Virus record (IMG/VR): IMGVR_UViG_3300042731_004504
Location: 1-20,528 of that record
Direction: 5' to 3' (one strand)
DNA from: a virus
Length of the DNA stretch: 20,528 bases
Part shown: positions 5,907 through 11,867 of the stretch, in pieces
Position numbering within the stretch: the stretch's first letter is position 1
Layout of the letters: each line of letters opens with the position of its first letter
Notes under the pieces: generated by a model
Seen by the model: the letters and a program-made list of their open reading frames with translations, nothing else
Databases searched by the model: none
Told to the model about the DNA's origin: nothing
Position numbers and translations under genes: made by a program

Positions 5907-6074
5907 ATGAATTCAAGAAAGTTAAAGTCAAAATCTAAAACTAAAGACTCCTCCCAGGAGTCATTTTTTTTGCAAAAAAAAGGGCTTTTTGGAAAATGTA
6001 AATTTTGCGGTGAAGAAGCTAAATCATGGTCTTTATACTGTGGGAATTGCAAAAATTATAAATTAGAGGCGTGA
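5907..6074 (+). CDS. Small zinc-ribbon protein upstream of terminase
   Basis: 55 residues from the ATG at 5907. A longer frame from a TTG at 5838 would start before the -35 box of the promoter, so it is rejected. GGTGAT ends four bases before the ATG, a rather close ribosome site. The N-terminal 30 residues are Ser/Lys-rich and read through an intrinsic terminator (5946-5971); the C-terminus has C-K-F-C-G-E-E and Y-C-G-N-C-K, a compact treble-clef or zinc ribbon. In many Firmicute phages a small Zn-finger or HNH protein precedes terminase, but no HNH residues are seen here. Translation may compete with terminator folding. A TTG at about 5969-5971 could start a shorter product after the terminator. 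Confidence 0.6.
   Translation: MNSRKLKSKSKTKDSSQESFFLQKKGLFGKCKFCGEEAKSWSLYCGNCKNYKLEA
5946..5971 (+). terminator. Intragenic terminator/attenuator in the late-operon leader
   Basis: GACTCCT (5946-5952), loop CCC, AGGAGTC (5956-5962), then A and eight T. It is a textbook intrinsic terminator, located inside the zinc-ribbon ORF and about 57-80 bases after the predicted start of the promoter at 5853-5882. The position suggests regulated read-through, either by an antitermination factor or by translating ribosomes melting the stem. Confidence 0.8.
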
Positions 6075-6078
6075 TAAA

Positions 6079-6741
6079 ATGAATAAATTTGGTAAATTGA
6101 ATGAACGACAAGTAAAGTTTTGTGAATATTATGTAAAAAATTTAAATGCTAGCTTGTCCGCGAAATTAGCGGGATATAGTGAAAAATCAGCAAGGACAAT
6201 AGGTCCTGAATTACTAAAAAAAGGGAATATAAAGCAAAGGATAAAGAATCTACAAGGCTTTAGACGAATAGACGTTAGAGATCATATAACATTTAATGAT
6301 ATTTTGCTATATCATTTGAAAGTAGCAACAGCAAATCTAGGGGACTATATGGAATTTGGAAGTAATCACAATGGACAATCACACGTAAAGTTGAAAAATA
6401 GTAACAAAGTAGATCTAACAGCGTTAGAGAGCGTGACAGAAGGAAAGGATGGAATTAAAATAAAACTTGTAGATAAAAAACAGTCTCTTGAATTTTTGAA
6501 TAAATATTTAGATCAATTTAAATTAAATCATGCAAATTTCAAAAATATAGAAAATATAGAAGACATAAAGGATTACTTAAATAATCTTTTGAAAAATAGT
6601 GCAGAAACATCAAACCAAGGCATAAGTAATCAAATCGCTATAACATCAAAAATATTAGATTGCTTAAAATCTAACAATGATCAAAAATTAGAAGAAATTG
6701 AAAGAATATTGAAAGAGATAACAGAAGATGAAAAAAGTTAA
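6079..6741 (+). CDS. Terminase small subunit
   Basis: 220 residues. The N-terminus L-N-E-R-Q-V-K-F-C-E-Y-Y (7-18), then N-A-S-L-S-A-K-L-A-G-Y-S (about 23-34) and A-R-T-I-G-P-E-L-L (38-46) is the typical terminase_2-type helix-turn-helix for phage DNA recognition. The middle L-G-D-Y-M-E-F region and the helical, charged C-terminus match the oligomerisation and large-subunit-contact parts of the family. Its role is to bind the packaging site and load the large subunit. It ends 14 bases inside the next gene, the usual terS-terL overlap. AGGCGTG lies before the ATG. Confidence 0.88.
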   Translation: MNKFGKLNERQVKFCEYYVKNLNASLSAKLAGYSEKSARTIGPELLKKGNIKQRIKNLQGFRRIDVRDHITFNDILLYHLKVATANLGDYMEFGSNHNGQSHVKLKNSNKVDLTALESVTEGKDGIKIKLVDKKQSLEFLNKYLDQFKLNHANFKNIENIEDIKDYLNNLLKNSAETSNQGISNQIAITSKILDCLKSNNDQKLEEIERILKEITEDEKS

Positions 6742-8545
6742 TGTTCTTCTAGACAAAGCATTACAACTAAAAAAACTCAATCAAAATACAATTCAAAAAA
6801 ATACAAAAAAAATTGATGATATAGAATTCTTGAAAAAATATATATGGATAATAAATAAAAAAAAAGAAAGACAAAGATTAACATTAAACAATATTCAGTT
6901 AAAAATCGAGGCAAAAATAAAAGAATTAAGGGCAAATGATATACCTCCTCGGATTATTATCTTAAAAGCACGACAAGAGGGAGTAACGACATACAGTCAA
7001 GGGAAAATGATGTCTCAATGTGTGCAAAATAAAGACATGAATTGCTTAATTGTATCACATCAACAAGATTCTACTAATGCGATTTTTTCCAAGACAAAGT
7101 TTATGTATAATAATCTTGATAACAGTGTAAAACCGTTGCAAAAAGCTAGTAATGCAAGAGAGCTTATATTTGACGTACCTAGAAACTATAAAAAAAACGA
7201 TAAAGGGCTAAATAGTAAAATAGTTGTTAAAATCGCTGGAAAAGAGTCCATAGGAAGATCAGATACATATAGTTTTGTCCATCTATCAGAGTTTGCGTTT
7301 TGGTCAGGTAGAGACGATAATAGCCCGCAGCACCAGTTATCGGCAATAATGCAAGCATTACCAAGAAATTTGGATTCGTTGGCAATTATTGAGAGTACAG
7401 CGAAGGGATTTAATGACTTTAAAGATGTATGGGATAAAGCCGTTGCAGGAGAAAATGGATGGTATCCTTTATTTTTCCCGTGGTTTGACGACCCTGATTA
7501 TCGTATCCCAGTAACAGAACCAAATTTCGAAGACACTTTAGACGATTATGAAAAAAAAATAAGAAAAGAATTTAATTTAGATTTAGATCAAATAAATTGG
7601 TATCGATATACAAAAAAAACAGATTGTAATAATGATTATGACAGCATGAAGCAAGAAAATCCGAGTTTTCCAGAAGAAGCATTCATTTTTTCAGGGACTC
7701 CAGTTTTTGACAATAACTTGATAATGAACAGAATAAATTATTTGAAAAATTACTATAAAAAAAATCCTTATATTTCTGGGGAATTTAAATATTACAAAAT
7801 TTTTGAGGAAGAAACAATAAATGTATCTATTACAAAATTTAGAATAAAAGATAAAGAAGATAAAAACTTTTATATAAGAATATATGAAAAACCAATATTA
7901 GGTTATCCATACACGATTGGTGCAGATACAAAGGGAGAAGGAAGAGACTTTTTTACTGCAACGGTTTGCAATTGTATAACAGGCAATACAGTTGCAGTGT
8001 TAAAAAGCAGCTTAAGTAATAGTGTTGAGTTTACAATGCAGTTATATTGCTTAGGTATGTACTACAACGGAGCTCTAATCGGAGTAGAAATAAACTTTAA
8101 CACAAGTCCAATTGAGAGACTTGTTGATTTAAGATACTTTTCAATGTATCAAAGAGAGAGAAAAGACGATTTTACGGGGAAATTACAACCTAAATGGGGA
8201 TGGAAAACAGATAAAATTACTAGACCATTAATGATTGACAATCATATAGCTTTTGTAGATGAGCATATAGAGTGTTTTTTTGATATAGAAACACTTCGAG
8301 AGATGTTGACATTCGTAAAAGATGAAAATGGTAAACCTGACGCCCAGAGCGGGTATCACGATGATCTATTGTTTTCTCATATGATTTCTAGAGAGATACA
8401 GTCTCAAAAAGTTAAAAGAATAGACGTAGACACGAATAAAAGACTAGAAAATATTGAGTTTTCGAGGGAAAATGTTAAAGATGATTCTTTCTCAAAATGT
8501 TTAATAAATAAAATAGAAGAAATTAACAATAAATATGGAGAATAA
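6728..8545 (+). CDS. Terminase large subunit (packaging ATPase/nuclease)
   Basis: 605 residues with both domains. ATPase: a Walker-A-like K-A-R-Q-E-G-V-T-T at 80-88, a Walker-B-like V-H-L-S-E-F-A-F-W at 184-192 (Ser-Glu rather than Asp-Glu), and coupling motif I-I-E-S-T-A at 220-225. Nuclease (RNase H fold): D400 in G-A-D-T-K-G-E-G-R-D, E454 in G-V-E-I-N, and D545/D546 in H-D-D-L-L, the expected acidic triad. S-F-P-E-E-A-F-I-F-S-G between the domains is also typical. It pumps DNA into the prohead through the portal. The ATG is inside the end of terS; no separate strong ribosome site is needed if coupled. Subtype (headful or cos) cannot be told from sequence alone. Confidence 0.95.
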   Translation: MKKVNVLLDKALQLKKLNQNTIQKNTKKIDDIEFLKKYIWIINKKKERQRLTLNNIQLKIEAKIKELRANDIPPRIIILKARQEGVTTYSQGKMMSQCVQNKDMNCLIVSHQQDSTNAIFSKTKFMYNNLDNSVKPLQKASNARELIFDVPRNYKKNDKGLNSKIVVKIAGKESIGRSDTYSFVHLSEFAFWSGRDDNSPQHQLSAIMQALPRNLDSLAIIESTAKGFNDFKDVWDKAVAGENGWYPLFFPWFDDPDYRIPVTEPNFEDTLDDYEKKIRKEFNLDLDQINWYRYTKKTDCNNDYDSMKQENPSFPEEAFIFSGTPVFDNNLIMNRINYLKNYYKKNPYISGEFKYYKIFEEETINVSITKFRIKDKEDKNFYIRIYEKPILGYPYTIGADTKGEGRDFFTATVCNCITGNTVAVLKSSLSNSVEFTMQLYCLGMYYNGALIGVEINFNTSPIERLVDLRYFSMYQRERKDDFTGKLQPKWGWKTDKITRPLMIDNHIAFVDEHIECFFDIETLREMLTFVKDENGKPDAQSGYHDDLLFSHMISREIQSQKVKRIDVDTNKRLENIEFSRENVKDDSFSKCLINKIEEINNKYGE

Positions 8546-8546
8546 T

Positions 8547-8990
8547 ATGAAAAGATTTGAAATAAAGTTTCAGAAAATAATAAAAGAATTCATGTTAATG
8601 ATTTTAGAAGAAGATGACATAAATAAAGTGGTGCAAGTAGGAATAAGAAAAGATGAATTAAGCAAGATTATGAAAATTACTGCATTTAGAATAAAAGATA
8701 TAAAAAACGACCTTGTAAACTGGGTAGAGGAACCACCATTAGATAAGTACAGAATTAAATTATCTTTCAAGCCATCACCATTCGAGATTTACACTAAAGC
8801 ACTAGATTATATTTCTATGTGCAAAGAATATACATTTCTACAAGATTTTAAAAGAATATTAGATATGATATCTGAAAAGTTCAATGTAACAATGTTTCAT
8901 TCGATGTCAGATGCAGAAAATGAAGAATACATGAGAGAAAATTTCAAGGATTATGGAGAAAAAAAGAAATTGAACTCGTTTTTTCAATAA
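8547..8990 (+). CDS. Unknown 147-residue protein following terminase
   Basis: The ATG at 8547 has GGAG at 8537-8540, six bases upstream; an in-frame ATG at 8535 overlaps the terL stop and lies before that GGAG, so 8547 is preferred. The protein is mainly helical and charged, with a possible HTH-like stretch R-K-D-E-L-S-K-I-M-K-I-T-A-F (about 34-47) and D-L-V-N-W-V-E-E-P-P next to it. The C-terminus is acidic then Lys-rich. I do not recognise the family. A DNA-binding role is only a guess. It is followed by an AT-rich gap with a new promoter. Confidence 0.65.
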   Translation: MKRFEIKFQKIIKEFMLMILEEDDINKVVQVGIRKDELSKIMKITAFRIKDIKNDLVNWVEEPPLDKYRIKLSFKPSPFEIYTKALDYISMCKEYTFLQDFKRILDMISEKFNVTMFHSMSDAENEEYMRENFKDYGEKKKLNSFFQ

Positions 8991-9023
8991 AAATAAAAAA
9001 TAATGTAATTTAATAAATAATTA

Positions 9024-9032
9024 TGATATAAT
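9024..9032 (+). promoter_or_regulatory. Extended -10 promoter before the winged-helix gene
   Basis: TGATATAAT gives an extended -10 (TG-N-TATAAT). The -35 region is poor (TGTAAT at 9004-9009), which the TG motif could offset. The ATG of the OmpR-like gene lies 34 bases downstream, with AGGAA between. Confidence 0.6.
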
Positions 9033-9066
9033 CTTGTAATAAAAAAATGATAGGAACAAGTGAAAA

Positions 9067-9354
9067 ATGGATGAACATATATTAAAACATGAAGATGTAG
9101 AGATTAATCTGAAAAGATATGAAGTAAAGAAAAATGGAAAATTTGTAGATATGGCTTATGCTGAATTTTCTGTATTGGTAATGTTAATAGAAAATAAAGA
9201 TAAAGTTGTTTCTAGAAAAGAAATCTTGACGAAAATATGGGACATTGACGACAATTCGAGTATGAGAATTGTTGATGTTGTTATATCAAGATTGAGAAAA
9301 AAAGGATTTGAAAATTTAATAAAGACTAGAAGGAAAGTAGGTTATTATGTTTGA
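9067..9354 (+). CDS. Stand-alone OmpR/PhoB-type winged-helix DNA-binding protein
   Basis: 95 residues, almost exactly one trans_reg_C domain and nothing else. Landmarks: N-terminal four-strand part (I-N-L-K-R-Y-E-V), A-E-F-S-V-L-V-M-L (32-40), V-V-S-R-K-E-I-L-T-K-I-W (47-58), recognition helix M-R-I-V-D-V-V-I-S-R-L-R-K-K (66-79) and wing hairpin I-K-T-R-R-K-V-G-Y-Y (85-94). There is no receiver domain, so control by phosphorylation is not expected in cis. Family knowledge: OmpR-type domains bind direct repeats and contact RNA polymerase. In a phage it may regulate the accessory block or hijack a host regulon. It has its own promoter, and the next ORF overlaps its stop. Confidence 0.88.
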   Translation: MDEHILKHEDVEINLKRYEVKKNGKFVDMAYAEFSVLVMLIENKDKVVSRKEILTKIWDIDDNSSMRIVDVVISRLRKKGFENLIKTRRKVGYYV

Positions 9355-9503
9355 ATACTTTAGCTTTGTCAATTGAAGAAGTAAAAAAAGAGAATAATTG
9401 TGTAAAAATAAATAAAGATAGTATAAAGAAGATTCAAGATTATGCAAACAAGATAGTTGACATATCAAATACAATTAAATTTAATGACGAATGGGATGAT
9501 TAA
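9351..9503 (+). CDS. Small 50-residue ORF with TTG start, coupled to winged-helix gene
   Basis: A TTG overlaps the TGA of the winged-helix gene (TTGA), the usual sign of translational coupling, and the frame continues for 50 codons. The product is helical (A-L-S-I-E-E-V-K-K-E, then I-K-K-I-Q-D-Y-A-N-K-I-V-D-I) with an acidic end D-E-W-D-D. It could be a partner or antagonist of the winged-helix protein, but that is inference from position only. No ATG or clear Shine-Dalgarno supports it. Confidence 0.4.
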   Translation: MNTLALSIEEVKKENNCVKINKDSIKKIQDYANKIVDISNTIKFNDEWDD

Positions 9504-9543
9504 AAAAGATGTAGTTAATAATAAAAAAAAGAAAAGGGAATTT

Positions 9544-9810
9544 ATGGATAATATAGATTTTGTAATAGATTGGATAATAAATATAATATTATGTTTTATA
9601 ATGATAATATTTACTATAGTGACAGCAAATGTTTTTGCTGCTATACTTCAATCCATGTTAGAGGCAATAAAAAAAATAAGGAAAAGTAAAAGGAAAAGGA
9701 AAAGGAAAGAAAATGTTGAAATAAATGAAAGATACAATACTTTAAAGCAAATAGAGCAAAAAATAGAAAACGATGGTAAAATAATTAAAATGTATAAAAA
9801 TGATAAATAA
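9544..9810 (+). CDS. Small single-span membrane protein, holin-like layout
   Basis: 88 residues from the ATG at 9544, preceded by AAAGGGAA; upstream in-frame codons lack a ribosome site. Residues about 5-36 are strongly hydrophobic (I-I-N-I-I-L-C-F-I-M-I-I-F-T-I-V and onward), followed by a very basic K-R-K-R-K-R-K stretch (near 50) and a helical charged tail. One membrane helix plus a charged cytoplasmic tail is the layout of some small phage holins and of superinfection-exclusion proteins. The endolysin lies 2 kb downstream, so a lysis role is possible but unproven. Confidence 0.65.
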   Translation: MDNIDFVIDWIINIILCFIMIIFTIVTANVFAAILQSMLEAIKKIRKSKRKRKRKENVEINERYNTLKQIEQKIENDGKIIKMYKNDK

Positions 9811-9904
9811 TAAATTTAAAATAGATACTTTATCAAAAAGAGAAAGAGATTGTTTATACACTTTTAAAAACTATTTGTTTTTCATTCCATCCAAAAGAAT
9901 TTGA
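9800..9904 (+). CDS. Possible 34-residue ORF overlapping membrane-protein end
   Basis: An ATG overlaps the end of the membrane-protein gene by 11 bases in another frame. The peptide has L-S-K-R-E-R-D-C-L near its middle, which resembles the start of a sigma region 4 or LuxR helix, then an aromatic stretch and a stop. No ribosome site. It may be a fragment of a lost regulator or chance. Confidence 0.25.
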   Translation: MINNKFKIDTLSKRERDCLYTFKNYLFFIPSKRI

Positions 9905-9937
9905 CATAATTTGAAAATAGGAAGGATTGAATCTTGC

Positions 9938-10105
9938 ATGAAATGCGATTCTTGTAAAGAAGAAGTACCATTAGTAGTTTTGGTTGGAGATACCAAAGCT
10001 CAATATTGTATTGAGTGTTATAATGTGTTAATTAATTTTATTAATCAAATAAGTCCACAAAAAGTTATAGATGATTCTATATTGATAGAAATGTTTGAAA
10101 TTTAA
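9938..10105 (+). CDS. Small two-knuckle zinc-finger protein
   Basis: 55 residues from the ATG at 9938; AGGAAGG lies about 12 bases upstream. A longer frame begins at a TTG at 9911 that precedes this ribosome site and is less likely. C-D-S-C (residues 3-6) and C-I-E-C (27-30) form a zinc ribbon around a strand-like V-P-L-V-V-L-V-G-D. The C-terminal part is a helix with an acidic end. Such proteins often contact nucleic acids or host RNA polymerase; no specific role can be claimed. Confidence 0.6.
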   Translation: MKCDSCKEEVPLVVLVGDTKAQYCIECYNVLINFINQISPQKVIDDSILIEMFEI

Positions 10106-10180
10106 AATTATGTTTTTTACAGTTTAAGTAAGATTTATTTCCAATTATTTTAATAGCTAAATTAGAACAATTTTACATAG

Positions 10181-10225
10181 TTGGAAATTGAACAGTTGGA
10201 AATTGAGTATGAAAATTGGAAATTG
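10181..10225 (+). repeat. Three direct repeats of TTGGAAATTG
   Basis: Exact 10-mers start at 10181, 10196 and 10216 (steps of 15 and 20 bases), and TTGGAAAT recurs at 10363. Too short and irregular for CRISPR; consistent with iterons or regulator half-sites. The upstream TTTCCAATT near 10138-10146 is an inverted relative. Confidence 0.75.
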
Positions 10226-10253
10226 TATTTAAATACTTGGAAAAGACAACTAG

Positions 10254-10284
10254 AACGCAGTATTTTAAATGGTTTAGCTGCGTT
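10254..10284. repeat. Stem of 7 bp with 17-base loop
   Basis: AACGCAG (10254-10260) pairs with CTGCGTT (10278-10284), followed by TATTATATA. It could be a weak terminator for the zinc-finger gene or part of the regulatory region. The loop is long, so I give modest weight to it. Confidence 0.4.
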
Positions 10285-10295
10285 TATTATATAAA

Positions 10296-10332
10296 TCTGA
10301 ATCTAACACAATATCATTGTGTTAGATTCAGA
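10296..10332. repeat. Perfect 17-bp hairpin with 3-base loop
   Basis: TCTGAATCTAACACAAT (10296-10312) and its exact complement (10316-10332) flank the loop ATC. It is the most stable-looking hairpin in the window. On the + strand A-rich sequence follows, so it is not a standard terminator; on the - strand a moderately T-rich tract follows it. Confidence 0.8.
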
Positions 10333-10386
10333 ATAAAAAATTAGAATTTTATAAAATAAAAATTGGAAATTAGAGAGGAATAATTA

Positions 10387-10689
10387 ATGGAAATAAAAAA
10401 AATAAATTCAGAATATAATAGTCATCTAAATTTTATTAAAGAAAGGTACTCAGATAAATATTTTCTTGAATTAGGAATAGGTAAACATATAAGAGAATGC
10501 AATTTCAAGTTAAATGCTTATAATAACTCTAGCCTTTTTGGCAGAGATAAAAAATATTATAAACATGAATTAATTAAGGAATTAGCAGACTTATTTTTAT
10601 TGTTGCATATATTTTTTGAAAGTGAAGAAACTAATTGGCTTAGAGTAAGACTTGACAGATTTATAGAAAAAATAGAGGAGGAGAAATAA
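10387..10689 (+). CDS. Unknown 100-residue helical protein, faintly MazG-like
   Basis: AGAGGA lies upstream of the ATG. The protein is helical; H-E-L-I-K-E-L-A-D-L-F-L-L-L-H (about 59-73) resembles the E-x-x-x-E-L-A-D-L helix of MazG-like all-alpha nucleotide pyrophosphohydrolases, but the other metal-binding E-E-x-x-E helix is not evident, so the assignment is weak. It is followed by the sponge-domain gene at a gap of one base, and the GAGGAG in its last codons is that gene's ribosome site, so the two are surely co-translated. Confidence 0.6.
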   Translation: MEIKKINSEYNSHLNFIKERYSDKYFLELGIGKHIRECNFKLNAYNNSSLFGRDKKYYKHELIKELADLFLLLHIFFESEETNWLRVRLDRFIEKIEEEK

Positions 10690-10690
10690 T

Positions 10691-11242
10691 ATGGATAAAT
10701 ATATAGGAACAAAATTAATTGAAGCAAAACAAATGAATTTAGGGGATTATATTAAATACAAAGGTTGGACTATTCATGATAATGAGGACCCTAAGACTGA
10801 AGGATATTTAGTAAAATATTCAGATTCTTACGAATCTTGGAGTCCTAGGAATATTTTTGAATATACTTACAAAAAATTAAATATTAATTCTGATATTCCA
10901 GAAATATTAGAACATGATTTAATTACAAATGATAATACTTATGTATCACATGATAAAGAATTATTTAATGCTCCAAATAATTATTTAATTCATGAAAAAA
11001 ACAGTTATGCTATATTAGCAGGAATACATTTCCAAGAAGGACCTGTCGGAGATCGTGGTGTAAATGGTATATTTATGGAAGATTTACTAGCTATTGTTAT
11101 CGACAGATTATATAAATTTCAGGAAAGTGAATTTAAGTGCCGAGAAAATGCAATAGTTATCACAAAATTAGAAGAATCTTTAATGTGGTTAAGGAAAAGG
11201 ACTTTAAATAGACAAAAAAGGAATCACAAGGACTTTAAATAG
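10691..11242 (+). CDS. Phage protein with C-terminal Acb2/Tad1-type cyclic-nucleotide-sponge domain (probable anti-defence)
   Basis: 183 residues in two parts. Residues 3-62 (Y-I-G-T-K-L-I-E-A-K, Y-x-x-Y-K-G-W, E-G-Y-L-V-K-Y, E-S-W-S-P) form an N-terminal module common in phage proteins. Residues about 113-175 match the Acb2/Tad1 hairpin family as I remember it: F-Q-E-G-P-V, G-V-N-G-I-F-M-E-D-L-L-A-I-V-I-D-R-L, F-K-C-R-E-N-A-I-V-I-T-K-L-E-E-S-L-M-W-L and R-K-R-T. Family knowledge: Tad1 and Acb2 proteins sequester the cyclic nucleotide or gcADPR signals of Thoeris and CBASS immunity; binding by this protein is inferred. The C-terminal residues were changed by a 31-bp tandem duplication. The family often ends in an R-R-G-V-E-G-T tail, missing here. 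Confidence 0.75.
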   Translation: MDKYIGTKLIEAKQMNLGDYIKYKGWTIHDNEDPKTEGYLVKYSDSYESWSPRNIFEYTYKKLNINSDIPEILEHDLITNDNTYVSHDKELFNAPNNYLIHEKNSYAILAGIHFQEGPVGDRGVNGIFMEDLLAIVIDRLYKFQESEFKCRENAIVITKLEESLMWLRKRTLNRQKRNHKDFK

Positions 11243-11258
11243 ACAAAAAAGGAATCAC
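11197..11258 (+). repeat. Perfect tandem duplication, 2 x 31 bp
   Basis: Copies 11197-11227 and 11228-11258 are identical. The unit carries the last codons of the sponge-domain gene and the AAAAAAGGA ribosome site of the next gene. As 31 is not a multiple of three, the second copy is read in a shifted frame, giving the tail N-H-K-D-F-K; with a single copy the frame would end N-H-N-E, overlapping the next ATG. Confidence 0.95.
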
Positions 11259-11259
11259 A

Positions 11260-11778
11260 ATGAATAATGAATTATTTAAAATTTTAGAGTTTGACCCTGA
11301 TCTTAATAAAAATTGTGTTGGATGTGGGTATTGTTGCATAAGGGCAATGTGTCGCATTGGTTTAGAAAAATATGGGTTACATGACATTTGCCCTGGACTT
11401 TTTTGGGATGGTAAAAAATATAGATGTAGGCTAGTAAGGAGCAATTACAAGAACATTATTTTAATACTTGCAATCGGAAAAGGATGTTGTAGCAACCTAA
11501 ATACCTGGAGGAAAAATGTTAGAGAAAGAGATAATAAAGAAATTGAAAAAATACTTCAAAAAAGTTGGGTTAATATCAAGGATTTAGTATATGATTTTTT
11601 TGATCTTGCCTACATAACTAGAGTTGGAATATTGAAAGATTTAGAATTGATAAATGAAGAAGAACTTGACATAGAGCATACAAAAATAATAGAAAAAATA
11701 GTAAAGCGAGCTAAAGACAGAGGAAAATTAATTGAATTAAGGGAAAAAATAAAAGAAAATGGATGGAGAAGTAAATAA
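11260..11778 (+). CDS. Cysteine-rich phage protein, YkgJ-like CxxCGxCC motif
   Basis: 172 residues; AAAAAAGGA six bases before the ATG. The N-terminal half holds nine Cys: C-V-G-C-G-Y-C-C (19-26), C31, C44 in C-P-G-L-F-W-D-G, C56 and C76/C77. This resembles the YkgJ-type metal or Fe-S binding pattern (C-x-x-C-G-x-C-C), which also occurs in an uncharacterised phage family next to accessory genes. The C-terminal half is helical and Lys/Glu-rich with no Cys. Likely binds zinc or an Fe-S cluster; activity unknown. It follows the sponge-domain gene and its TAA overlaps the ATG of the remnant that follows. Confidence 0.7.
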   Translation: MNNELFKILEFDPDLNKNCVGCGYCCIRAMCRIGLEKYGLHDICPGLFWDGKKYRCRLVRSNYKNIILILAIGKGCCSNLNTWRKNVRERDNKEIEKILQKSWVNIKDLVYDFFDLAYITRVGILKDLELINEEELDIEHTKIIEKIVKRAKDRGKLIELREKIKENGWRSK

Positions 11779-11819
11779 TGGGATGCGATATACATTTATT
11801 TGTTGAAAAAAGATTCTGA
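11778..11819 (+). pseudogene. Remnant of the MGCDIH phage protein gene
   Basis: The ATG overlaps the preceding TAA. The 13 codons M-G-C-D-I-H-L-F-V-E-K-R-F correspond to the very characteristic N-terminus of a common phage protein of unknown function, normally over 100 residues, which begins M-G-C-D-I-H-x-x-V-E. Here a TGA follows immediately and no continuation is found before the endolysin, so most of the gene has been deleted. Confidence 0.7.
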
Positions 11820-11867
11820 AAATATTACAACTTTGTCAAATATTGGAGTAGGTTACTATATTGAGAG

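Larger units (their letters stand above)
10106..10386. other. 281-bp structured intergenic region
   Basis: No gene-sized ORF was found. It holds three exact copies of TTGGAAATTG (10181-10190, 10196-10205, 10216-10225) with a fourth near-copy at 10363-10372, a 7-bp stem with a long loop (10254-10284) and a perfect 17-bp hairpin (10296-10332), then the ribosome site of the next gene. It separates the winged-helix unit from the sponge-domain unit and is a candidate regulatory or origin-like region. Confidence 0.6.

Noticed and set aside
10181-10372. CRISPR array from the TTGGAAATTG repeats
   Set aside because: Repeats are only 10 bases, with spacings of 15 and 20 bases and no cas gene nearby.
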